A stretch of DNA of 64,000 nucleotides from Microbacterium sp. Marseille-Q6648 (GTDB lineage: Bacteria; Actinomycetota; Actinomycetes; Actinomycetales; Microbacteriaceae): positions 1,302,001 to 1,366,000 of the forward strand of contig NZ_CALPBZ010000001.1 of assembly GCF_943181415.1 (NCBI RefSeq), given 5' to 3'. Shown in pieces: positions 16,707 to 25,009 of this stretch (its first letter is position 1; each line of letters opens with the position of its first letter). The notes below the pieces were generated by a model. That model was given only the letters and a program-made list of their open reading frames with translations, had not been told where the DNA came from and did no database searches. Position numbers and translations under genes: made by a program.

Positions 16707-17891
16707 TCAGCGGGAGAAGGTCCTCGCCACCGCATCCCACCACCGGGATGCGGTGGCGCGGTGCGCGTCGAAACGCTCCGCGGCGCGGGCCGAGACCGTC
16801 TCTCGCGACCCGGCGGCCCGAGACAGCGCACCCGCGGCGGCGCCCGCGTCCGCCAGGTCGTCGAGGTCCAGCACGGTGTCCTGACCCCAATGGCCGAGTG
16901 CGCCGCCGAGCTTGATGCGGGTGTAGTCGTCTGCGGCGAGCGCGACGATCGGCACGCCGGCCGGCGCGGCGAACACCGCGGGGTGATAGCGGCCGGTCAC
17001 CAGAAGCCGCGCGCTGCGGGCGAGCGCGGCGGCACCGAGCGAGTCGCCGGTCGGCTCCACGCGACTGGGCTCGCTCATGCGGGCGCGGATGCGTTCGTGA
17101 AGCGCCGTGTCTCCGGACGGCTCCGCCGCGGATCCGAGCGGACCGAAGTGCGCGTGGAAGACGACCGGGCCGACGTCGCGGACGGCGCGGTCGAGGACGG
17201 CGGCGATGCGCTGCTCCACCTCGTCGGCGGGGCGGTGGGCGAACCACCCCGACAGACTCACCAGGACCGAGCCCGCGGCATCCGTCGACCGGCTCGGCCA
17301 TCCCAGGAACGACGCATCGTCGACGGTCACGACCGCCTCGGCCCCCCAGGCGCGGACCAGCGCCGCCGAGTCCGACTCGCGCGTGCTCGTGAGCGCGGCG
17401 GTCCGGACGAGCTCGGCGACGCGCGCGGCGTCGGCGGGTTCGAGGTCGGGACCGAAGGTCTGCCCGCTGACGACGACGGGAAGGCCCCGCGCACGTGCCA
17501 TCGCCGCGAGGGTGGAACGCTCGTAGATGTGCACCGGCCAGCGCGAGGCGAGGTTTCCGCCGCCGGCGTTGAGCAGACCGGATGCCGCGTCGAGCTCGCC
17601 GAGCACGCCGCGCGCCGGATCGTCGTCGGCGAGGTCTGCTTCGCCGCCCGCCGCGGCAACGAGTCGTGCTGCGCGGCGCTCGGCGGCGTCGCGATCGAGC
17701 CCGACGAAGCCCAGCCGCGGCACGGTGCGCACGCCGTAGCGTGCGGCTGACTCCTCCGGCGCCGACGACACCCCGACGACGTCGACGCCGCGCGCGGCAA
17801 GCTCGTCGCGCGCCGCCTCGAACATCGCCTCGTCGCCGATGTGCATCATGTCCGACACCACGCCGATGTCGCCGATCGCCAGCACGGCCAT
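16707..17891 (-). CDS. Polysaccharide pyruvyl transferase family protein
   Basis: A 394-residue enzyme of the PS_pyruv_trans family (CsaB/WcaK-like), which adds pyruvate ketals from phosphoenolpyruvate to cell-surface glycans. The N-terminus has VLAIGDIGVVSDMMHIGDEA, the family nucleotide-like fold with GDEA; LLNAGGGNLASRW lies near residue 115, SGQTFGPD near 150, and the C-terminal GRYHPAVFAAPAGVP block (about 320) is the conserved region that binds the donor. ATG 17891 was chosen because an AGAGGGAG site is correctly spaced there; GTG two codons upstream would sit on that site. It diverges from glycosyltransferase genes, consistent with cell-wall glycan work. Confidence 0.85.
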   Translation of the reverse strand: MAVLAIGDIGVVSDMMHIGDEAMFEAARDELAARGVDVVGVSSAPEESAARYGVRTVPRLGFVGLDRDAAERRAARLVAAAGGEADLADDDPARGVLGELDAASGLLNAGGGNLASRWPVHIYERSTLAAMARARGLPVVVSGQTFGPDLEPADAARVAELVRTAALTSTRESDSAALVRAWGAEAVVTVDDASFLGWPSRSTDAAGSVLVSLSGWFAHRPADEVEQRIAAVLDRAVRDVGPVVFHAHFGPLGSAAEPSGDTALHERIRARMSEPSRVEPTGDSLGAAALARSARLLVTGRYHPAVFAAPAGVPIVALAADDYTRIKLGGALGHWGQDTVLDLDDLADAGAAAGALSRAAGSRETVSARAAERFDAHRATASRWWDAVARTFSR

Positions 17892-18048
17892 CGCCACTCC
17901 CTCTCGCCTCGCCGCGGCAAGTCACCTCGCGGTCGGAGCGACCGTGAGGATGCCGGGGGTTTTGTCAACCGTATGCTCCCGGCCACCCACCGCTACTACG
18001 ATCGCATCTGCTCGCATGCGGCGAGACCGCGTGCGGAAGGGACCGGCC

Positions 18049-20229
18049 ATGGGGATTCAGACGGCGATGGATCGGGTCGTGGAGGCCCCGTCGATCATCG
18101 AGGCTCTGCGCGCCGCGGACGACCTGGCCTTCGAAGCAGGACGCGACCCGAGCGTCCGCACCCTCCGCGTCCTCTCGGCCGCCCTCGGCGGCGCCGACGA
18201 CATCGCCGCGCTCGCGTCGGTGCACGCGCTCGCCGAGATGCACGACGAAGAGGCGGGGCGGCTCCTGGTCTCGCTGATGTCGGACCACCGCGCGTTCGTC
18301 CGCGAGCACGCCGCCTGGTCACTGGCCCAGGGGCTTCCCCGGACTGCCGCCGTCGCCCGACTCATCGGCATGGTCGCCGCCGGCGGATTCTCGGGGATGC
18401 TGGCGCAGCACACCCTCGAGAAGTGGTCGGCCGGCGCAGGAGAACTGCTCGCCGTGGCCCTCGAAGCCGCCCTCAGTGGGCATCGCGAGACCGGGGCGCG
18501 CAGCCGTCTCGTCGAGACCTTGGGCCTGGTCCGTCAAACGCTCGCGACCCGCCCGCTGCGCCGCATCGCGCTCGACGACACGGAGCCGATCCGCGTCCGC
18601 GAGGCGGCGATCGCCGCGCTGGGCCAGCGCGAGGCGAACGCCGGAATCGTCGCGGACCTCGAGGACCTCCTGGCCACCGGCGGCCCCGTCGGGGACGTCG
18701 CCCGGCTCGCTCTGATCGACCTCGAGCCGCCGCACGCGACGGGCACCGTGCGGGGCGGGCTCACCGTCGCCCAGCTGTTCCTGCACGCGGACATCGACCC
18801 CACCCTGTCGTCGGCCGGCGCCGGCGACAACGGCGGGATCGCGACGCTCCTCGTTCGGCTGGGCAACGCCCTGGCCGTGCCGTCCGGTGAGACGGCTCCG
18901 TCGAGCGACGAGTCACCCGCCGTCGAGCGCGTGCTCACCATGTCCCGGGGGTCGGTCGCGCAGGCGAGCATCGATCTGCTCGACGTGGCCGGGACCGCGT
19001 CGGGGCACGTCTACGGGCACGTGCCGCTCGGAGACCAGCCGACGCCGTCGGCCGCGGCGTGGCCGCTGCGGGTGACGGCGCGTCGCGGCATCCGTCGTCT
19101 TCTGCGCGCCGCCGGGCAGGTGGACGTCCTCCACCTGCGGATGGCCGATGTCGGCAGCCTCGCTGCGGCCGACGTCGCGCGCGAGCTCGGCATCCCGACC
19201 GTGTTCACCGTCGCCCCCGATCCCCACAGCGTCATCCAGTCGATGGACCGTTCGGGGGCGCTCACCCGCGAGGGCTTCGGCGCGGCCGACCTCAAAGAGC
19301 ACTTCTGGTTCCGCATCCGACTGGTGCAGAGCCTCGCCGGATCGGCCTCGCACACCGTCCTCTTCCCCCGCCCCGACCTGGCCCGCGACATGCGGGAGCT
19401 CGTCGGCATCGACATCGGCTCGCACCAGGAGCGCCACACGGTCGTGGCCGAGGGGGTCGACCTCGAGGTCGTCGATCGCTCGGTCGCGCAGGCGCAGCGC
19501 GCGATCGCCGGCGACATGCCCGCGCAGGACGGCTTCGCAGACCTCGCGGCGCTGCTCGACCAGCTGGACCCCGCGCGACGCGAACTGCCCCTGATCGTCT
19601 CGGTCGGCCGCCTGCACCGTGTGAAGGGCATGGCGACCCTCGTGGAGTCGTGGGCGGGGTCCCCGCTTTCGGAGCGGGCCAATCTGCTCGTCATCGGCGG
19701 AGACCTCGACGCGCCGTCGCTCGATGAGCGCGAGCAGCTCGATCTCATCGAAGCCGCCGTCCCGACTCCCGAGCGTGCCGCGCGGGGTCTCGTGATCGCC
19801 GGACACCGCCCGAACGATGTGACGGCGCGGTGGCTCGCCGCAACGCGATTCGGGATGCCGGGGCGTGCCGCCCCCGGCGGTGTCTACGCCTGCGCGAGCA
19901 TCAAGGAGGAGTTCGGCATCGCCCTCCTCGAGGCGATGGCGACGGGACTCGTCGTCGTCGCCCCCGACGGCGGCGGCCCGGCGACCTATGTGGACCACGG
20001 TGACACCGGCTTCCTTGCCGCCACGTGGGATCGCGAGCGCCTCGTCGAGGCCATGACCGCGGCGCTCGATCGCGCCGGCGGGGCCGACGACGGTGTCGCC
20101 GAGCGCGCCCGCGAGGTCGTGTCGTCGCGCTTCACCATCCAGGCCATGGCCCGCGCTCTCGCACCCGTCTACTCGACCGTGGCGTCGATGGAGGAAGAGC
20201 TCATGCGCGCAGCGGGTCTGCCGGCATGA
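18049..20229 (+). CDS. HEAT-repeat / GT4 glycosyltransferase fusion protein
   Basis: A 726-residue two-part protein. Residues about 30-230 are alpha-helical repeats of HEAT type (LASVHALAEMHDEEAGRLLV, LMSDHRAFVREHAAWSLAQG, IRVREAAIAALGQREAN). Residues about 235-720 form a GT-B glycosyltransferase of the GT4 kind, with LIVSVGRLHRVKGMATLVES starting the donor half and the E-x7-E region EEFGIALLEAMATGLVVVAP. The acceptor and donor sugars are unknown. GGAAGGG precedes ATG 18049 by seven bases; the frame is open further upstream but without a domain. Its stop overlaps the next glycosyltransferase start (ATGA). Fusion of HEAT repeats to GT4 is unusual. Confidence 0.85.
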   Translation: MGIQTAMDRVVEAPSIIEALRAADDLAFEAGRDPSVRTLRVLSAALGGADDIAALASVHALAEMHDEEAGRLLVSLMSDHRAFVREHAAWSLAQGLPRTAAVARLIGMVAAGGFSGMLAQHTLEKWSAGAGELLAVALEAALSGHRETGARSRLVETLGLVRQTLATRPLRRIALDDTEPIRVREAAIAALGQREANAGIVADLEDLLATGGPVGDVARLALIDLEPPHATGTVRGGLTVAQLFLHADIDPTLSSAGAGDNGGIATLLVRLGNALAVPSGETAPSSDESPAVERVLTMSRGSVAQASIDLLDVAGTASGHVYGHVPLGDQPTPSAAAWPLRVTARRGIRRLLRAAGQVDVLHLRMADVGSLAAADVARELGIPTVFTVAPDPHSVIQSMDRSGALTREGFGAADLKEHFWFRIRLVQSLAGSASHTVLFPRPDLARDMRELVGIDIGSHQERHTVVAEGVDLEVVDRSVAQAQRAIAGDMPAQDGFADLAALLDQLDPARRELPLIVSVGRLHRVKGMATLVESWAGSPLSERANLLVIGGDLDAPSLDEREQLDLIEAAVPTPERAARGLVIAGHRPNDVTARWLAATRFGMPGRAAPGGVYACASIKEEFGIALLEAMATGLVVVAPDGGGPATYVDHGDTGFLAATWDRERLVEAMTAALDRAGGADDGVAERAREVVSSRFTIQAMARALAPVYSTVASMEEELMRAAGLPA

Positions 20230-21536
20230 CGCTCCTGGTCATCAGCCCGGACTACGCCTCGCACCTGCTCCCCCTCGCCACCCTCGCGACCGAGTGGCAG
20301 CGGAACGGCCACGACGTCGTCGTGGCGACGGGCCCGGCGACCCAACCGATCGTGTCGGACTTCGGCTTCGCACGCGTCGACCTGCCGCTCGGGAGGGGCG
20401 CCAACGCGGGTGTCATCCGATCGCAGGAGCAGCAGGCCGCCGAGGCCGCGTCACTCGAGGGCTTCTTCGCCGCCACCCGGCGCGGCATGGTCGAGACGCT
20501 GACCTACCAGGCCCGGGAGCGCCTGACGGATCTGATGTGGATGCCGGTTGATCGCGCCCGCGCGACCCTCGACGTCGTCGAGCGTGTCGCCCCCGACGCG
20601 ATCATCGTCGACCACCTGGCATTCAGCGCGCGGCTGGCCCTGCACACGGCGGACGTCCCGTACGGCGACGTCGTGCTCGGGCATCCGTCGGCGCTGCCCG
20701 TGGCCGGCGAAGTCTACGGATTCCCGCCCGCCTGGCCGGCCGCGTTCGCACCGCGCGAGAGCGACCTGCGCGACCTGCGCGCCCTGTGCGAAGAGGTCTC
20801 CGCGCGCTTCGCGACCCAGTGGTCGGAGGCCGCGCGAGAACTCGACCCCGCCGCGACGGGCGTCGCGGATGCCTTCGCGCTCCACGGCGACACCGTTCTG
20901 TACAACTATCCGGACGCCCTCGCCGCCGGCGACGGTCGGTCGCTGCCCCCGCACGTGTTCCTCGGGTCGACGCGGCGCACCGAACGGCCGGATCCGCAGG
21001 TGGACGCGTGGATCGCCGAGGCCGGCGCGTTCGTGTACGTCAGCTTCGGGAGCTTCCTGTCGGTGCGCGGCGACGTGCTGGCGAGAGTGGCGGCGGCACT
21101 CCGGCGCCTCGGCGTCCGTGCGGCCATCGCGACCGGTGTGACGTCGCCCGACGAACTCGGCCCCCTCCCCGCCGACTGGCTGGTCCGCGACTACCTGCCG
21201 CAGGTGCGGCTGCTCGGCGCGGCATCCGCGACAGTCACCCACGGCGGGAACAACTCGGTGACGGAAGCGGCGGGGCAGGGGGTGCCGCTGCTGGTGCTGC
21301 CGTTCTCGACCGACCAGTTCGCCGGCGCCGCGGCGGTCGAGCGCGTCGGGGCGGGGCGAGCGCTCGATCCGAACTCGGCATCGGTGGACGATCTCACCTC
21401 GGCTGTCGCCGAACTCGTCGACCCGGCGTGGGGCGGCCGCGTGGCGCTCGAGAACATCGCCGCGGCCCAGCGGGCGCGGACGGGGCCCGAGATCGCCTAC
21501 GCGACCCTCTCTGCTCCGACGAGCCCGACCAGCTGA
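20226..21536 (+). CDS. Glycosyltransferase, GT1 (MGT/UGT) type
   Basis: A 436-residue GT-B enzyme that moves a sugar from a nucleotide donor to a small acceptor or lipid. The N-terminal half begins LLVISPDYASHLLPLATLATEW. The donor-binding segment near residue 335 reads THGGNNSVTEAAGQGVPLLV followed by LPFSTDQ, the classic His-Gly-Gly, Glu and Asp-Gln pattern of GT1. The start overlaps the HEAT-GT4 gene by four bases, so the two are coupled. Its 3' end overlaps a convergent glycosyltransferase gene by 40 bases. Antibiotic- or lipid-modifying roles are typical; the acceptor here is unknown. Confidence 0.88.
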   Translation: MTLLVISPDYASHLLPLATLATEWQRNGHDVVVATGPATQPIVSDFGFARVDLPLGRGANAGVIRSQEQQAAEAASLEGFFAATRRGMVETLTYQARERLTDLMWMPVDRARATLDVVERVAPDAIIVDHLAFSARLALHTADVPYGDVVLGHPSALPVAGEVYGFPPAWPAAFAPRESDLRDLRALCEEVSARFATQWSEAARELDPAATGVADAFALHGDTVLYNYPDALAAGDGRSLPPHVFLGSTRRTERPDPQVDAWIAEAGAFVYVSFGSFLSVRGDVLARVAAALRRLGVRAAIATGVTSPDELGPLPADWLVRDYLPQVRLLGAASATVTHGGNNSVTEAAGQGVPLLVLPFSTDQFAGAAAVERVGAGRALDPNSASVDDLTSAVAELVDPAWGGRVALENIAAAQRARTGPEIAYATLSAPTSPTS

Positions 21537-22195
21537 GCCATCGCGGTGGGGTCGCCGGCCGCGGCGGTGTAGCGCTCCATGCGCGCCGCGTTGGCGTCGT
21601 ACGCGGCGCCGGCGCGGACCTCTCCGATGTGGTGCAACGCGTAGACGCGTCCGGAATGGCGCTGGGGAGGCGCTCCGAGCAGGGTCTGGTGGGCGAGGAA
21701 CCATGCGGCGTCCTCGAATCCCCAGCCGCGGAAGTTCTCGTCCTGACCGCCGTGGCGCTCCCACGTGCGCGGCGTGGCCACGTAGACACCGGAACAGGCG
21801 CCCTCGACCAGGTCGTACACGCAGTCGATGAGAGGCACGCCGGCGGCGAACTGCGTCGAGCCTTCGCGACCCAGCCAGCGGTACTCGTCGTAGGGCAGGT
21901 GGACGACGTCGCTGTCGCGGGCGGCGGCGATGGCCGCCCGCAGCGCGGCGGGCTCGGGCAGCGTGTCGGCGTCGCCGATGACGACGACCTGTTCGGGATC
22001 CGCGGCGCGCATGGCCGCATTCCGGCAGGCGGCGAGGACGAACGGCTGATCGTCGGTGTCGATCGTCTCCAGCGGAAGGTCCGGGAAGTGCGTGCCGTAC
22101 CACTGGACGACGCGCTCGAACGCGTCGAGACGCGACGGCGCGGGACGCCACGGCAGCACGATCTTCGCGGGCGCGTCGGTGGGATGCTCGGGCAC
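21497..22195 (-). CDS. GT2/GT7-like glycosyltransferase
   Basis: A 232-residue GT-A protein. It shows DADTLPEP (the metal-binding DxD motif) near residue 75 and the galactosyltransferase-C motif GGQDENFRGWGFEDAAWF near 150, which contacts the acceptor. It is short for GT2, matching small single-domain members found in actinobacteria. Translation starts at GTG 22195, eight bases after GGAGGAG. Its last 40 bases overlap the end of the convergent GT1 gene, so the two could not be fully transcribed at once without collision. It probably takes part in surface glycan building with its neighbours. Confidence 0.8.
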   Translation of the reverse strand: MPEHPTDAPAKIVLPWRPAPSRLDAFERVVQWYGTHFPDLPLETIDTDDQPFVLAACRNAAMRAADPEQVVVIGDADTLPEPAALRAAIAAARDSDVVHLPYDEYRWLGREGSTQFAAGVPLIDCVYDLVEGACSGVYVATPRTWERHGGQDENFRGWGFEDAAWFLAHQTLLGAPPQRHSGRVYALHHIGEVRAGAAYDANAARMERYTAAAGDPTAMAQLVGLVGAERVA

Positions 22196-22252
22196 AGGCT
22201 GCTCCTCCTGGGGGACGGGGGCGGTCGGTGTCGAGCCGACGATGGAACGAGC

Positions 22253-22966
22253 CTACGACGTGTCCGCCGCGGCGCCCAGCACGCGCCTCACGCGGTCGGG
22301 GATGATCTCGCTCGCCGGCCCGAGCACGACGTCGTCGTAGAGGGTGACGTCGTCGTGCGCTTCGAGGTTGAGCAGCGCCGTCCGCGCGCCGACCGCGGCG
22401 GCGACCGCGTGCAGCGTCGAGGCGGGCGCGACCTGACTCGACGTGCCCACGACCCAGAACTCACGGCAGCCCTCGACGACGGCGTAGATCTCGTCGAGGT
22501 GGTGCACGTGTTCGCCGAACCACACCACGTCGGGGCGGAGCGCGCGCTCACCGCACACCGGGCAGGGCGGTTCCGGGGCGAGGTCCTCGGTCCACCGGGG
22601 CCGTGCCCCGCACGAGGTGCACCGGGCGCGGGCGAGCTCGCCGTGGATGTGGATGACGTTGCGCGACCCGGCGCGCTCGTGCAGATCATCGACGTTCTGG
22701 GTGATGATCACCACGTCATCACCGAGCGCCTGCTCCAGGTCTGCGAGCGCGCGGTGGGCGGCGTTGGGCTCGGCATGACGGGCGGCGAGCCGACGGGCGT
22801 CGTAGAAGGCGTGGACGAGAGCCGGGTTGCGCGCGAACCCCTCGGGGCTGGCCACGTCCTCGATCCGGTGGTCCTCCCACAGTCCGTCGGCCGCGCGGAA
22901 GGTCCGGATGCCGGACTCGGCCGAGATGCCGGCCCCGGTGAGCACGACGATCCGGGATGCCGTCAC
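22253..22966 (-). CDS. cobB: Sirtuin NAD-dependent protein deacylase
   Basis: A 237-residue SIR2-family enzyme that removes acyl groups from lysine with NAD+. The NAD motif GAGISAESGIRTFR (11-24), the TQNVDDLHERAG block (89-100), catalytic His108 and a zinc site Cys116, Cys119, Cys135, Cys138 are all present. Tyr55 and Arg58 (FYDARR) match the Y-x-x-R pair that gives class III sirtuins activity on succinyl and malonyl lysine, so desuccinylation is predicted. The start is GTG 22966, overlapping the stop of the VOC gene by four bases (GTGA), which couples the two. Confidence 0.93.
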   Translation of the reverse strand: MTASRIVVLTGAGISAESGIRTFRAADGLWEDHRIEDVASPEGFARNPALVHAFYDARRLAARHAEPNAAHRALADLEQALGDDVVIITQNVDDLHERAGSRNVIHIHGELARARCTSCGARPRWTEDLAPEPPCPVCGERALRPDVVWFGEHVHHLDEIYAVVEGCREFWVVGTSSQVAPASTLHAVAAAVGARTALLNLEAHDDVTLYDDVVLGPASEIIPDRVRRVLGAAADTS

Positions 22967-23328
22967 CCGGCGTCCTCGATGAGATGCAGCTGCGTTCCGT
23001 CGAGGTCGACGAGGTAGCCGGCGCGCCGGCCCCACTCCTGCAGAGCGACGGGGACCAGGCGCGGGATGCCTGACGAAGCCTCGGGGACCCCGGCGGCACG
23101 GATCTCGGCGTAGAGGCCGTCGAGATCGCCCACGCGGATGCTCGCCATGAACCAGCTGGAATAGGGATCGAGCTCCGGCGCGAGGAAGAACTCCAGCCGA
23201 AGCGTCCCCCGCGCGAGGATCAGCCACCCGCCGTCGCGGTAGTCCACCCCGAAGCCGAATCCACCATAGAAGTCCGCCGTCGCGTCGAAGTCCCGCGACG
23301 GCAGGTTCGGCACCGCTCGATCCGCCAT
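22963..23328 (-). CDS. VOC/bleomycin-resistance-like protein
   Basis: A 121-residue vicinal-oxygen-chelate fold protein (MADRAVPNLPSRDFDATADF at the start, SWFMASIRVGDLDGLYAEIR in the second half). It resembles bleomycin-binding proteins (BLMA/BlmT), which sequester the drug without catalysis; metal-ligand positions of glyoxalase I are not evident. The ATG at 23328 gives the family N-terminus; the frame is open further upstream but the added residues are Arg/Ser-rich and without similarity. Its stop overlaps the sirtuin start, so the two are co-translated. Actual resistance is not established. Confidence 0.82.
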   Translation of the reverse strand: MADRAVPNLPSRDFDATADFYGGFGFGVDYRDGGWLILARGTLRLEFFLAPELDPYSSWFMASIRVGDLDGLYAEIRAAGVPEASSGIPRLVPVALQEWGRRAGYLVDLDGTQLHLIEDAG

Positions 23329-23462
23329 GACCAGACGATACCGCCGGAGATTCCCCCGTGCACTCCGTCGCCGGGTGTGTGAGCATGAACTCACACGCGT
23401 CAGGAGCATCCCGCGGCAGCGACATCGAGGCCGGTGCGACGGGGCCTGGGATCGGAACGGCC

Positions 23463-24467
23463 ATGCGCACCCTGGACTCCGCCGTGATCGACGCCGCCGC
23501 GGCGAAGAATTCCTTCAGCGGGGTGGTGAGCGTCCACCGGGGCTCGGAAGAGGTGTTCGCCCGCGCGTACGGCAGCGCGCACCGCGCGCTCGGCGCACCG
23601 AACACCCTCGACACCCGGTTCGCCATCGCGAGCGGCAGCAAGATCTTCACGGCGATCGCGACGCTGAAGGCCGTCGAGGTGGGCGCGCTGCGGTTGAATC
23701 AGCCGGTGCGCGAGGTGCTCCGCGATGATCTCCCGCTCATCGACGACGCGGTGACGATCGAGCAGCTCATCGCTCACACGTCCGGTATCGGGGACTACCT
23801 CGACGAGGACGCCGACTGGGATGTCGCGGACTACGTGCTCGCCGCGCCGGTGCACACCCTGGACACGGCCGCGGCCTTCCTTCCCCTGGTCGACGGGTTT
23901 CCGCAGAGATCCACGCCCGGAGCGGGCTTCTCGTACTGCAACGGCGCGTACATCGTGCTGGCCATCGTGCTCGAGCGGGTCATGGGCGGCACCTTCCACG
24001 ACATCCTGCGGCGCCTCGTGTTCGCACCGGCGGCGTTGCCGCATACGGACTTCCTCCGGCTCGACGAGCTGCCGGGGTCCGCCGCCGTGGGCTACCTCTT
24101 CGACGCGGGCGATCGGGTCAACACCCTGCACCTTCCCGTCCTCGGAAACGGCGACGGCGGCGCGTTCACCACCGCTGGCGATCTCCATCGGTTCTGGCGG
24201 GCGCTGTTCGAGGGGCGGCTCGTGACCCCGGACGTCGTCGCCGAGATGACGCGCCCCCGCTACGACGTTCCCGATGAGGACATGATGTCGGGTCTCGGAG
24301 TCTTCCTCAGCCCCGATGGCGAGGCGGCGATCATCGAGGGGTACGACGCGGGCGTGTCGTTCCGCTCCACCCACATCCCGGCATCCGCGACGACGGCAAG
24401 TGTGCTCGGCAACAGCTCGGAGGGCGCCTGGCCGGTGATCGGGGCGATGGCCGAAGCGATTTCCTGA
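23463..24467 (+). CDS. Serine hydrolase, beta-lactamase (class C/PBP4-like) family
   Basis: A 334-residue protein of the Beta-lactamase/D-aminopeptidase family. The nucleophile motif is SGSK (Ser57, Lys60) and a Tyr-x-Asn equivalent (SYCNGAY) is near residue 158. The third motif is unclear (GYDAGVSF near the end). No signal peptide is obvious, so it may be cytosolic or an esterase rather than a beta-lactamase. ATG 23463 gives a natural N-terminus (MRTLDSAVIDAAAAKNSFSG); ATG 23385 is an in-frame alternative. It is divergent from the VOC/sirtuin pair. Its substrate is unknown. Confidence 0.8.
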   Translation: MRTLDSAVIDAAAAKNSFSGVVSVHRGSEEVFARAYGSAHRALGAPNTLDTRFAIASGSKIFTAIATLKAVEVGALRLNQPVREVLRDDLPLIDDAVTIEQLIAHTSGIGDYLDEDADWDVADYVLAAPVHTLDTAAAFLPLVDGFPQRSTPGAGFSYCNGAYIVLAIVLERVMGGTFHDILRRLVFAPAALPHTDFLRLDELPGSAAVGYLFDAGDRVNTLHLPVLGNGDGGAFTTAGDLHRFWRALFEGRLVTPDVVAEMTRPRYDVPDEDMMSGLGVFLSPDGEAAIIEGYDAGVSFRSTHIPASATTASVLGNSSEGAWPVIGAMAEAIS

Positions 24468-24471
24468 TTCA

Positions 24472-24498
24472 TGTCGATTCCGCTCGCCGCCGTTCGAC
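24472..24498 (+). promoter_or_regulatory. ECF42-type promoter (TGTCGA-N17-CGAC)
   Basis: TGTCGA (24472-24477), a 17-base spacer and CGAC (24495-24498) lie about 50 bases before the YCII gene. This matches the bipartite motif reported for ECF42 sigma factors, TGTCGA at -35 and CGA/TC at -10. The next gene but one encodes an ECF42-like sigma factor, so autoregulation of the pair is expected. The motif is seen directly; use by this sigma is inferred. Confidence 0.75.
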
Positions 24499-24547
24499 GA
24501 GATAGTGAGAGGGGATGAAGGATCCCCACCGAACGAGGAGCAGGACG

Positions 24548-24967
24548 ATGAAGCACATGCTGATCATGCGGGCGACGCAGGAAGGCGCGGAGCGCTACGC
24601 CGAGATGGACTTCGAAGCCGTCATCAACGCGATGGGTGCCTACAACGAATCGATGATGAAGGCCGGCGTCATGGTCAGCGGCGACGGCCTGGCCCCCGAG
24701 CCCGGCTACGTCGTGGAGTTCGGCGGCGACGCGCCGATCGTGAGCGATGGCCCTTACGGCGAGGTGCACGAGCTGTTCAACGGCTTCTGGATCATCGAGA
24801 CCTCGACCGCCGAGGAGGCCCTGGAGTGGGCGAAGCGGTGCCCTCTCGGACCGGGCGGCAAGCTCGAGGTGCGGCGCGTGACCGATGAGAGCGACTTCGC
24901 CGACTTCGCCGACAACGAGTACATCCGGAAGGAGAAGGGCTGGCGCGAGGAGCTCGGCGCGAAGTGA
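24548..24967 (+). CDS. YCII/DGPF-domain protein, ECF42 partner
   Basis: A 139-residue protein of the YCII-related (DGPF) family. The naming motif is seen as VSDGPYGEVHELFNGFWII near residue 65, and the N-terminus MKHMLIMRATQEGAERYAEM is typical. A GAGGAGCAGG site sits before ATG 24548. DGPF proteins are the characteristic partners of ECF42 sigma factors, and the sigma gene follows 42 bases downstream. The biochemical function of the family is unsettled; stress or secondary-metabolite roles have been proposed. An ECF42-type promoter precedes it. Confidence 0.9.
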   Translation: MKHMLIMRATQEGAERYAEMDFEAVINAMGAYNESMMKAGVMVSGDGLAPEPGYVVEFGGDAPIVSDGPYGEVHELFNGFWIIETSTAEEALEWAKRCPLGPGGKLEVRRVTDESDFADFADNEYIRKEKGWREELGAK

Positions 24968-25009
24968 GCGCTCCTGCGACCATCGGCCGTCCCGTGAGAG
25001 GCCGTGTCG

